Shown here: positions 12,001-19,500 of the stretch, one piece after another
How positions within the stretch are numbered: the first letter of the stretch is position 1
How the letters are laid out: each line of letters begins with the position of its first letter
DNA from: Volvox africanus
Lineage: Eukaryota > Chlorophyta > Chlorophyceae > Chlamydomonadales > Volvocaceae
NCBI GenBank assembly: GCA_030268105.1
Contig: BSDZ01000009.1
Coordinates: 124,001-188,000 of the forward strand
Reading direction: 5' to 3'
Length of the DNA stretch: 64,000 bases
Translations under genes and position numbers: made by a program
Notes under the pieces: model-generated
The model's database searches: none
Told to the model about the DNA's origin: nothing
The model's input: only the letters and a program-made list of their open reading frames with translations

Positions 12001-13885
12001 GATACCAGCTTGTTGTATATGGTACCCACGAAGGGTGGTATCAAAAGATACCGGTTGTTGTGCCAGAGCCCGATTAAGTAGAGCCGCCGACTAGGTCGTA
12101 CTTGAGAGACCATAAGGCCTCGAACCGGGCGTGACCTTCAGAAGTCACCACTACAACCGGAGATTCAGTGAACCAGGAACCAGATGTTCCACCATTTACC
12201 ATTCAGGCGGTAAATGGCCCATTCCATACAGGTTATGGAGTAACCGACAGGTTCGGATGTTTCAGGAAGTCGGTTAGTATTGGTCGTCGACAGCCGAGAC
12301 CAAATCCACAAATCGAATGCCAGATGGAAACATGAAACAGTTAATATGATAATTAAATATATTATATTATAAAATAATAAACAGATAATTATTATATCTT
12401 AATGAATTACCGAAATGCATTAAGGATACAACAGCAGAGGGCAGAGGGGAGAGGGCAGAGGGCAGAGGGGAGAGGGGAGAGGGGAGAGGGGAGAGGGGAG
12501 AGGGGCTTGTTTATACCCAGGAGTACTTCCATTTCAGCACTATAAGTGTAACACCACCCCATCCACATCCCTACCTTTCCATATAACAATCAATACCGTA
12601 CCTCAACCACTACCTTTCACTTGCCATGTTCTAGAGGCTCTAGATAGTCCATTCTGTGCATCCGTTATCACCCTTTGTTTCCCTTTTTCCGTCCTGCACA
12701 TATTTTACAGACAAGCCATTGCCAACGTATACAAGAATGGCTGCACAATATTGCAAGGCAGCTTAAGAAGTCATATCCAAGAGCACCGCCACCAGCAGCA
12801 AACCCTATATCAGGTTCAGCTGGTATGGAGGAGAGTGTTGTACAACATAACAGCCTACCTGATAAGTCTGAGGTGCTAGCATTCGTTCACGGCCTCCAGC
12901 AAAGTGCATCTGATGCACTCAAGCATGACTTGAGCAGTGCCAAGTGCGTCAGGCTGGAAGCAGCCATTGCAATCATGCATGCACTCGTTGCAGTACTGGT
13001 ATCTGGATTGTACTTACCACCACTCAGGATGTCCGCCCTTTCGACATTAATGGTGCCTGGTAGTACCTCTTGCTGTAACAAGGACTGCAGGCAGCGTGGT
13101 TGCCGTGGCAACAACCTCACCCAAGTAGTGAGGAGACCGAAAGTACAGCACCCTGCTATGGAGGATGATCCCTCATCATCAGGACCGTCCTGCTCTACAG
13201 GCCCACCCAACAATGTGGCTGGTGTGGCATGTATGCAGTTGGAGTTGAACCATCACAAGACTGCACGTTTCACAAGGAATAGGGAGCCCCTGACTGTCAT
13301 CCTCCCACCCGATCTGTCCAAGCTCATCCAGACATACGTAAGGCATGCCAGGCCAGTGCTCATGCAACGTGCCCCAGTTGACATGACTTCCTCGCAACAG
13401 CTCCTCATAGACAAGAATGGGCAGCCGTTCAACAACGGCTTTGCTATGGAGTGGAGGGATATTGAGGAACGCTATGGGGCACCCTGGGAGCATATTCCCC
13501 CCCAGAAACTACGCCATATCCACTCAACCACAGCCTACACATCACTTGTGCAGGAGGTGGCTCGCCAGCTGCCCGACCTACAGCCACATGCGCAGGTCAT
13601 GGGGAACTCCCTTCGGGTATGGGACTCACATTACATACAGCGTCCAGGTAGCATCATTGCCCAGGCAGGCGTTGACAACCTGAACAAGTGGCGGAAGGCA
13701 CAACTTGGCCTCAATAACCAAGTGTGGAGGAAGAAAATGGTGGAGAGGATGCTTGATGTGGAGGCAAAGGGACCGGCTAATGAGGGAAAGGGCCAGGGGG
13801 GGGAAGAAGGGGAGGAGGAAGAGGGGGAGGAGGCGGAGGAAGGGGAGTACGAAGAGGAGGAGGAGGAGGGGGAGTATGATGAGGG

Positions 13886-13937
<52 letters not shown>

Positions 13938-14003
13938 AATGATGATGAGTATGATGAGTATGATGAGTATGATGAGAGGGAAGGATATCAGGGGGAGGAG
14001 TAG
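3083..14003 (+). CDS. Tyrosine-recombinase-like protein, four exons, interrupted by a retrotransposon in intron 3
   Basis: Proposed exons are 3083-3987, 4053-4818, 5052-5180 and 12711-14003. All phases agree and give about 1030 residues. The N-terminus (about 1-115) is helical and unrecognised. Residues of about 200-450 are Pro/Ser/Gln/Ala-rich. Residues of about 510-640 resemble the helical core-binding domain of tyrosine recombinases. The last exon resembles the catalytic domain: PPLR (Arg about 706), NHHK (Lys about 783), QKLRH (Arg about 868) and MGNSLRVWDSHY (Tyr about 908). Two positions that are usually His read Gln and Asn, so activity is uncertain. The C-terminus is Glu/Asp-rich with an uninterrupted Asp run from a GAT repeat. 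The ATG at 3083 is the first in-frame one. The first intron (65 bp) is the weakest join; a frameshift is the alternative. Donor 5181 (GTCTGG) is poor but phase-consistent. No reverse transcriptase accompanies it, so a Crypton-like or domesticated recombinase is more likely than DIRS. Confidence 0.62.
5183..5268. repeat. GGGGAGA-type simple repeat, left half
   Basis: Purine-rich GGGGAGA/GGGCAGA microsatellite in intron 3 of the recombinase-like gene. The chromovirus inserted into it; 5264-5268 (GCAGA) is the left target-site duplication. Confidence 0.9.
5269..5691 (-). repeat. 3' LTR of element 1
   Basis: 423 bp, the same length as the copy at 12011-12433 and identical to it by eye. The boundary is set by the TG...CA termini and the flanking GCAGA duplication. 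The half near 5590-5690 is very AT-rich. Confidence 0.95.
5692..5707 (-). promoter_or_regulatory. Polypurine tract of element 1
   Basis: On the minus strand the sequence AGAGGGGGAACAAT lies directly before the 3' LTR, the expected site for plus-strand DNA priming in an LTR retrotransposon. Confidence 0.8.
5761..9825 (-). CDS. pol: Pol polyprotein of element 1 (PR-RT-RNase H-IN-chromodomain)
   Basis: Open from the codon after the gag UAG to a stop at 5761-5763, in the same frame as gag. Counting from the GTG at 9777: aspartic protease DSGASDDF near residue 200; reverse transcriptase with [10 protein letters not shown] and [10 protein letters not shown] near 560; RNase H with VITDAS near 709; an integrase zinc-binding region (HDGPLAGH, then CDLCQRNK); integrase catalytic core with MDF near 973, SDRG near 1035 and QTERVN near 1072; C-terminal chromodomain from about 1272 (ERILDYR...WSGYSSEHNSWEP). 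The chromodomain places it among chromoviruses and in known members directs insertion by binding modified histones. No separate start codon is needed if it is made by UAG readthrough from gag. No disabling change is seen. Confidence 0.95.
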   Translation of the reverse strand, partial: ELAQAGIEGSPPGVFAVGQMVAKCRAVRALLPSVLNQVEQVIGRRFSFDARTVRAGFDGFCNLFEPQGRPLSSANLGGHTILFTPSSLCELQKQLALFRACKRQHPDTSACILLPEYVSRRNPSFLSGMQRVLRFNPGTALFHSLDMAGEVVQLPGSPYSVDVWFAAPKSVQEGLPETEPCISVLCLPKAAALIGAGVPLITVSTAGRTFTALADSGASDDFISASVVTQLGLKPSPCSWSEVTLADGGKQAILGQVNLRLSAGPLRLNVRPYVLPELTDAATYILGSSTLAQYGAVLDYEAKSLRLRKGNLVCKVPFTTAGQPPDQMTPAPCFNYATTAICQHTEPEVVGRKAAVLMIRKGAHALLVRPKLHLNATSIPADATDPELEALLQEYADIFQEVPGKPPMRPVDHTIPLVPGAVPVSRPMYRLSPLELDEVKRQVTELLKKGMIRPSTSPYSAPILFVGKKDGTLRMCIDYRGLNAATVKNRYPLPRVDDLLDKLKDSAFFSSIDLQQGYNQIRIAESDIPKTAFRTPFGHFEYTVLSFGLTNAPSTFQAVMDRIFRPYIDKFVICYLDDILVFSKTREEHIQHLRLVFEVLRREQLYAKRSKCHWAQPQVEYLGHIVSQGGIQMDPRKTAVVRDWPVPSNLQELRKFLGLTNYFRKFIERYSVIAAPLTNLTRKGAFSSPEAWTPACQEAFDALKRAISDDIILHFPDYSLPFRVEVITDASIHGTGAVLLQQGRPIAYTSKKFSGAETRYTTGEQEFLAVLHALKEWRCYLEGRPFALKTDHKPLTFLQGVPSLNRRQARWMEYLARFNFDWEYLSGSLNIADALSRHPSLHAAILAVSTRSRSQAKPNFVPSDFTKRLKQAYAADPWFTIHNNTGHLVQEHGLWIRSEGSHRQIVVPNDDSLRRELLSRFHDGPLAGHPGCTRLLELLRRQFWWPRMAKDTENYVLCCDLCQRNKAQSGKAHGHLQPLPIPDAPWESVSMDFIVALPKTEGGYDAVLVLVDRFTKMVHLAPTTSSCTAEQTARLFFDNVVRLHGVPKSVVSDRGTQFASKFWGALGTLVGMRVNLSTAYHPQSDGQTERVNRALGDMLRNFAGRTPTAWDTYLAAAEFAINNATNRSVGNSPFFLNYGFNPALPVWRELDVNVPAAKTFAKSFVSRLTDAKACLEAAQQRAMDYYNKSKKDVTFTKGQLVMLSTKNLRSLADGSRKLLPRFVGPYPVVRMVGSVAVELQLPSDLRIHPTFHVSLVRPYRGTLPEANDSIPPVTEANPSTWLSGKQTLYAVERILDYRAQRVGKGRRKRNVHLVKWSGYSSEHNSWEPARNFTPDMKPLLDEARLRTQSKDGPL
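9787..9828 (-). promoter_or_regulatory. Gag-pol UAG with downstream stem, probable readthrough signal (element 1)
   Basis: The gag stop TAG (9826-9828) is followed by a 7-nt spacer, then CCCAGG (9813-9818), a 20-nt loop and the exact complement CCTGGG (9787-9792). TGGT and ACCA inside the loop can extend the stem past a 1-nt bulge. The same spacing and stem occur in element 2. Murine leukaemia virus is the known model of UAG readthrough with a structure about 8 nt downstream. The function here is inferred. Confidence 0.65.
9826..11205 (-). CDS. gag: Gag of element 1
   Basis: 459 residues from the ATG at 11203-11205. The first 150 residues are Pro/Ala-rich and low complexity. The central region, about 165-290, matches the retrotransposon gag (capsid-like) domain: TARAFVRN-like start, AFEGAARLWHDQW, SAYQSRFEALVTPIADL. 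A basic linker follows (KKPRAASVRPG...KSKRGGGQQGR), then one zinc knuckle CLRCGSDQHRVDSC (CX2CX4HX4C) near the end, the nucleic-acid-binding motif for packaging RNA. The ORF ends in UAG, in frame with pol. The frame is also open a few codons upstream of this ATG, so a spliced upstream exon could extend the N-terminus. Confidence 0.92.
   Translation of the reverse strand: MQASNLANAVSALAANTFQFVGRIAANASQANRWEWLSRLTQPPNAAVAGGIDLPNQPSPIPRQGGTASPEAPTSPIYAPSPFYVHGPAVVSNHLTPGAVDIPGMAPAAAATTCAAVAGTSSRPPGPPHTGHEDEVIKIAIAVPKLNIPMDVKLSDLGRVAAPLTRAFVRNVRNYFATARGGQQDSTRRLFLATAFEGAARLWHDQWTNARDSYTSEELLEALLVRFAPQVQSRDTEARLKLNAGKYRMRPGETVSAYQSRFEALVTPIADLSDSERVFWFQQGLSSDLSGDCATDLSGKTFKSYTDLVQFSLGAELRLLARRESDKLARPKMNMLSVQDMACDDPDEETPAPPTKKPRAASVRPGITGHEDQPRQVKGAGKSKRGGGQQGRHLAPKGGHVQKKGPKQNLAEYLTTFKCTRREFHFRKQHGMCLRCGSDQHRVDSCPMLGAEKNKGKDH
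11222..11863 (-). CDS. Spliced leader ORF upstream of gag in element 1
   Basis: An ATG at 11861-11863 opens a 100-nt exon (11764-11863) encoding an acidic peptide that ends LSAAIFAAATT. It meets a donor GTCTGTAAT. A phase-matched acceptor (TTCTGCAG) lies before 11409, joining an exon that encodes LRSIANQLHARTSKFLKFIE. A donor GTAGGC after 11290 and an acceptor TTAG before 11222 would fuse this in frame to gag through a 67-nt intron. Element 2 and the old minus-strand copy have the same first-exon layout (an ATG, then an acidic peptide ending LDAAASG, then GTTTGTAAT). Splicing is inferred only. Confidence 0.5.
11995..12007 (-). promoter_or_regulatory. Primer binding site of element 1
   Basis: TGGTATCGAGACC on the minus strand lies three nucleotides inside the 5' LTR. 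It would pair with a tRNA 3' end of the form GTCTCGATACCA. Element 2 carries the same first 12 nucleotides at the same place. It resembles, but is not identical to, the plant initiator-Met site. Confidence 0.8.
12011..12433 (-). repeat. 5' LTR of element 1
   Basis: 423 bp copy of the LTR at 5269-5691, followed by the right target duplication GCAGA (12434-12438). It should carry the element promoter; no clear TATA box was chosen because of the long AT-rich stretch. Confidence 0.95.
12434..12507. repeat. GGGGAGA-type simple repeat, right half
   Basis: Continuation of the microsatellite at 5183-5268 on the other side of element 1; the first five bases are the duplicated target site. Confidence 0.9.
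13884..13950 (+). repeat. GAT trinucleotide repeat inside the recombinase-like gene
   Basis: A perfect GAT run encodes the poly-Asp stretch near the C-terminus. Its length is probably polymorphic. Confidence 0.9.
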
Positions 14004-14095
14004 GAGGGAGGGGTCAGGAAATGCATAGGAAAATGAGCAGAAACCCCGAGAAGGAAAGGTGGAGGAGAGGGTGGGTGAAGTAAGGTTACAGAGGA

Positions 14096-14177
14096 ATAAG
14101 GTTCCATATCACTGGAATGATGAATAACAGGATCAACAAATTCTGTTATTCCTCATTTCAGTGATATGGAACCTTAT
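14096..14177. repeat. Long inverted repeat (35-bp arms, 12-nt loop)
   Basis: The arm at 14096-14130 pairs with 14143-14177 with two mismatches. It starts about 90 bp after the recombinase-like stop codon, so it could fold in the 3' UTR. It could be a foldback miniature element, an RNA-processing signal or a small-RNA hairpin; the sequence does not decide. Confidence 0.85.
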
Positions 14178-15034
14178 AAGCAAGGGTTGGATGGATGGTG
14201 TTAAACAGGTGTGGACTGCTTGAGAGAGAAGAAGGGATTTCTGCTGTGCATGAACATATGCTTTTCATCATGAGGGTAGGTACAATTCCATAGTGGGGGA
14301 GATTATGCCTATAGGAATTCGTGGCTCACACATACAAGTTTGGGGTATAATACCCACCATGACTTGAGCACTATCAGGAGAGTGTGGAAGGCTTTTGCTT
14401 CAGCACGAGGGAGTTCTTGTATGGGGCAACGTAGCTGCTTGGATTGTTGGTTGGTAAGTAGGTGGGTATATATGCAGCAGCATAAGACATGCCTGCCATT
14501 ATTGTCCGCCTTTTCCCTATATATATATTTGTTTTTTGGTTTATGGATACTGGTCATAAGGAATATCCCTGCTGTAATCCCTCCCTTGGCCCTCAAACTT
14601 CCTCGTTTCTCACTTCCTGGTTTTTCTCTGTCTACAGGTTCAACCTTGCCTTATAACTAAATGAGGCCTGTTATATTAAAATATTGTCCCTTGTAGATAC
14701 CAACCATTAATACACATCTGGGGTTGGGAAGTTAACCCCCCTCCCCTTTTCATGTTCGTGTGCTATTTGTTTTGAATCCCAACCAATACACACCCAGCAT
14801 GAGTTCCCACATTTGTCGCCTGCTTTCCAGGTGTGAAACAGAAGCCCTGCTGACCGCATCTGTATGCGTCCTGTACACGCATTCCTAAGCATAGATGACC
14901 AATGGCCCCTACAAACTGTGCCTCAAACACCCCCAGACCAAAAGAGTTGCTGTAAACAAACATAATGGTCCTAAGGAAAAAACATTTGATTCGTGCCCTT
15001 AGGAAATACAGATAATAACTCATATTGCTATTTC
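14178..15034. other. Spacer without recognised gene
   Basis: No ORF with family resemblance and no repeat shared with the rest of the window is seen, except that the right end grades into the 160-bp satellite. Confidence 0.5.
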
Positions 15035-15415
15035 GTGTTTCCATGTGGCGATAGGATGCAAAGGGTTTTCAAAGGGTGTTCAAAGGTTTATAAGTGTGGT
15101 ACGGATTCCCACACATTGGCCCAGCCCTTGTGAGCACTCTGTCCATGTTATAGTCTCAAAAAAAATTTCATTCGTGTCCTTAAGCAATACAGATAATTAT
15201 TCATATTATTGTTTCGTGGTTCCAGGTGGCAATCGTATGCAAGGGGTTTATAAGTGTGGTACGGATTCCCACACATTGGCCCAGCCCTTGTGAGCACTCT
15301 GTCCATGTTATAGTCTCAAAAAAAATTTCATTCGTGTCCTTAGGCAATACAGATAATAATAAATATTATTGTTTCGTGGTTCCAGGTGGCAATCGTATGC
15401 AAGAGGTTTATAAGT
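15035..15415 (+). repeat. 160-bp satellite, left block (about 2.4 copies)
   Basis: The motif GGCAATCGTATGCAAG recurs with a 160-bp period (about 15228 and 15388), with a more diverged copy before. The unit is the same as in the large block at 25880-27752 but differs at scattered positions. It runs straight into the 76-bp minisatellite. Confidence 0.9.
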
Positions 15416-15975
15416 GTGTGGAGCCGTGTGTCGTGCGTGGTGTCGGGTTGTGTGATTCGTGCCATGTGTTGTGTGTGGTTTCATATTTGGTGTGTGGAGC
15501 CGTGTGTCGTGTGTGGTGCTGGGTTGTTGTGTTGTTCATGCCGTGTGTTGTGTGTGGTGTTTAATTTTATGTGTGGAGCCGTGTGTTGTGTGAGGTGCTG
15601 GGTCGTGTGATTCATGCCGCATATGGTGTGTGGTGTCGTTTTTGCTGTGTGGAGCGGTGTGACGTGTGTGGTGCCGGGTCATGTGATTCATGCCATGTGT
15701 CGTGTGTGGTGTTATATATGGTGTGTGGAACCGTGTGTCGTGCATGGTGCTGGTTTGTGTGAGTCGTGCCGTGTGTCATGTGAGGTTTCATATTTGGTGT
15801 GGGGAGCCGTGTGTCGTGTGTGGTGCTGGGTTGTTGTGTGATTCGCGCTGGGTGTCGTGATTGGTGTTAAATTTGGTGTGTGGAGATGTGTGTCGTGTTT
15901 GGTGCCGGGTCGTGTGATTCGTGCCACATGTCATGTGTGGTATTATATTTGGTGTATGGAGCTGTGTGTCACATT
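15416..15975 (+). repeat. G/T-rich minisatellite, left block
   Basis: Degenerate units of about 76 bp containing GTGTGGAGCCGTGTGTCGTG. Family member of the 4-kb block at 28070-32145, but more diverged and without clear higher-order structure. Confidence 0.85.
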
Positions 15976-16585
15976 ATGTTTTGCTGACCTGCAGGCTTGT
16001 AATGCTGCTGCCATCTTCCCCGGGAGTTGCTGCCCCTACAAGTGTCATCAAGCTCAAGTCAGTTGCCACCTGGGGCATGATGCTGTTGTTACCGTTATCC
16101 GTTTCCACACGGTTAAGACAATTGCCGTTACTGTTGCCCCTGGATGTGCTCCTACCGCACGGATCCTAGCTATGGGCGATTTTGTTCCCTCATTATGACA
16201 TGCGCCACAGCTCACACGTGTCGCAGCACTAACGGATTTTTAAGCACTGTTGGATTACAAACTGTGGGTACCTTGTAGAGGATCCAAACTGACAGTCAGG
16301 TCGGGTGAACAATGTAGGTAGTTGATAGGATTAGGAGGAGAGGGATGACGATGGCACTTGAGAGACTGTGGTAGTTGATAGTTGCAAAGGCTTATAAGGA
16401 TGCTGGTAGGTGCTTCTGCACCCTTATATCATGTTTGTGTGTCGCTGTGTGTGTGTACGACACTCATAGACATCAAGACAATAAGGGAGTCACCGTCACC
16501 GTTGCCATCACTGCCACCTTCGTGGTCACTGTCACTGTCACCCTCCCCATCCCTGTCACCGCCATAGTATCACCGTCACCGTCAC
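15976..16585. other. Spacer between minisatellite and 1377-bp array
   Basis: No recognised gene. The right part (from about 16490) is GTCACC/GCCATC-rich and appears to be an extension of the array's pyrimidine-rich composition. Confidence 0.5.
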
Positions 16586-19500
16586 CATTCCTTGTCGCTG
16601 TCGCCATCACCATCATCATCGCCGGCCCCCTCTCCCTCCCCCTCCTTGTCTCGCCATCACCATGTCACTGCGACCGTCCCCCTCCCGTCACATTATAGCC
16701 GTCTCCCTCCCCGTTGCTGTCCAACTCCCCATCCACGTCGCCTAAAACACAATTTCCCATTTTTTTAATTATAACAGTATAGGAATGATCCAAACGTTCT
16801 TATTCCAACAACGGAAATCTGAAAATATTTTTAAAGACATATATAATTCCTTGATGAAAACCTGCATAATGTTTAATTATAAAATTGTAAAAGTATAACC
16901 CTACATCATTCCGCAATCCCCCTCCCCCCTCCCTGTTGCCACCCCCATGCTGTCACATTATCCCCCTCTCCATCGAAATTATTGCCGTCATATCCGCTGT
17001 CAACGTAACGCTCTCCCCCTCCCCCTCCCTGTCACCGTAGCCATCACTGTAGTAGTCCCCGTCCCCGTCACCATCCCTCACTGTCAGCGTTACCATAATT
17101 GCCGTCCCCGTCACTGTCAATGGCCACGTCGCCATTGCCGTGCCCCTCCCCCCTATGTCGTCGCCATCCTTGTCGTCGTCGCCATCCACTGCCACCCTCT
17201 CCGGAGTGCCGCATCCAGCACCAACACCAGCTCCAGCACCAGTGCCCGCGAAATGTGTGCCAGCACACGGACGCCCCCTTCTACCGCACGCGGGAAACAT
17301 GGAAGAATGTGGCGTGGGCCGCGTGCTGGGGGAAGGGGGAAGGGGGCGGCGTGCGTGAGGGAGGGCTGCAGGGGCCTCATGAGGGGGAGGGTTGGTCCGT
17401 GTGTTGGCGTGGGAAGGGGTAAAAGCCCTGGCGCGGATTAAGGGGGCGGCGGCAGGAAGACTGTGGGGACGACATGCGTGGGAAGGGAGCGGGGCCTGCA
17501 AGAGGGGAAATAGGCCGGCAAAGCCGTGCGGAAGAGGAAGGGGGCACCGGCCGCGTGCAGGGGAAGGAGGGACGGCAGCGTGCGTGTGGGAAGGGAGAAG
17601 ACACGGCGTGCGTGGAAAACAGGTGGAGGCGCCGAGTGATGTACAAGGGGGCGGGGGCGCCCTTTTTCCCCGCACGCCGCTTGAGACCCCTTCCCCCACA
17701 CACCGCCCCCATACCCCGCACGCTATACCCACGACCGCCCACGACCGCCTCCCCTGTTTCCCTCGCAGACCGCCCCTTTCCCCCTCCGCACCCGCCCCGG
17801 GCCCCGTCAAGCCTCGCCTGTCCCCGTCCCTCTCCTTGTCCCCCGTTTGGCCATACCTGCGTCTGTTGCCAGCACACATTGCAGATTGCCCCATATGCAC
17901 CTGCATAGGCGCCAAGATGGGGACAACAAAAGCATATGCCACACGTCTGGCATCTTACAACATGCAAAACCCCGTTACATTACCCCCCTGCTGTTACGGT
18001 AAGAAACCCTGCCCACGCGCTCCGCCCCTTTCCCCTTTTTGGGCCCCTCCCCAGTCCCCGTCCCCTTGCCCTCTCCCCGCCCCTCTCCCCGTCCCCCGTT
18101 CGGCCCTACTACCTGCGTGTGTTTTTACCAACAGCGCACATTGCAGATTGTTCCAATGCACCTGCATGCGCCAAGATGGGGGCACCAAAAGCACGTTCCA
18201 AACGTCACGCATTTTAGAGCACGCCAAAACAGGTAACATCATCGTACCATAGTGCCCACTTACATCCCAGTCCCCCGTCCACGCACCCTTCCCCAGCACG
18301 CCACGCCCACTGCGCGGCACGCCACCCCACCCTCCCTTGCACAGCACGCCTCTCACGCTTCCACCACCGCACGCCGCCCCCGCCCCTTTCCACGCCAGTG
18401 ATCCCCGCCCCCTTTTCCCGCCTCCCTCCCCTCCATCATATCCCCGTGGTGTTCTCATCCCGTGGTCAATCTCATATCTCATCCCTTGTCGCTGTCGCCA
18501 TCACCATCATCATCGCCGGCCCCCTCTCCCTCCCCCTCCTTGTCTCGCCATCACCATGTCACTGCGACCGTCCCCCTCCCGTCGCATTATAGCCGTCTCC
18601 CTCCCCGTTGCTGTCCAACTCCCCGTCCACGTCGCCTAAAACACAATTTCCCATTTTTTTAATTATAACAGTATAGGAATGATCCAAACGTTCTTATTCC
18701 AACAATGGAAATCTGAAAATATTTTTAAAGACATATATAATTCCTTGATGAAAACCTGCATAATGTTTAATTATAAAATTGTAAAAGTATAACCCTACAT
18801 CATTCCGTCATCCCCCTCCCCCCTCCCTGTTGCCACCCCCATGCTGTCACATTGTCCCCCTCTCCATCGAAATTATTGCCGTCATATCCGCTGTCAACGT
18901 AACGCTCTCCCCCTCCCCCTCCCTGTCGCCGTAGCCATCACTGTAGCAGTCCCCGTCCCCGTCACCATCCCTCCCTGTCAGCGTTACCATAATTGCCGTC
19001 CCCGTCACTGTCAATGGCCGCGTCGCCATTGCCGTGCCCTTTTTCCCCGCACGCCGCTTGAGACCCCTTCCCCCACACACCGCCCCCATACCCCGCACGC
19101 TATACCCACGACCGCCCACGACCGCCTCCCCTGTTTCCCTCGCAGACCGCCCCTTTCCCCCTCCGCACCCGCCCCGGGCCCCGTCAAGCCTCGCCTGTCC
19201 CCGTCCCTCTCCTTGTCCCCCGTTTGGCCATACCTGCGTCTGTTGCCAGCACACATTGCAGATTGCCCCATATGCACCTGCATAGGCGCCAAGATGGGGA
19301 CAACAAAAGCATATGCCACACGTCTGGCATCTTACAACATGCAAAACCCCGTTACATTACCCCCCTGCTGTTACGGTAAGAAACCCTGCCCACGCGCTCC
19401 GCCCCTTTCCCCTTTTTGGGCCCCTCCCCAGTCCCCGTCCCCTTGCCCTCTCCCCGCCCCTCTCCCCGTCCCCCGTTCGGCCCTACTACCTGCGTGTGTT

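Larger units (their letters stand above)
5269..12433 (-). mobile_element. Complete Ty3/gypsy chromovirus (element 1), antisense in an intron
   Basis: The element is 7165 bp, bounded by 423-bp direct LTRs beginning TGTTG and ending ACAACA in the element sense, and flanked by the 5-bp duplication GCAGA (5264-5268 and 12434-12438). Reading on the minus strand: 5' LTR, primer binding site, spliced leader ORF, gag, UAG, pol (protease, reverse transcriptase, RNase H, integrase, chromodomain), polypurine tract, 3' LTR. All main reading frames are open and the two LTRs look identical by eye, so insertion should be recent. No env-like ORF is present. The host gene is transcribed in the opposite direction. 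Confidence 0.95.
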
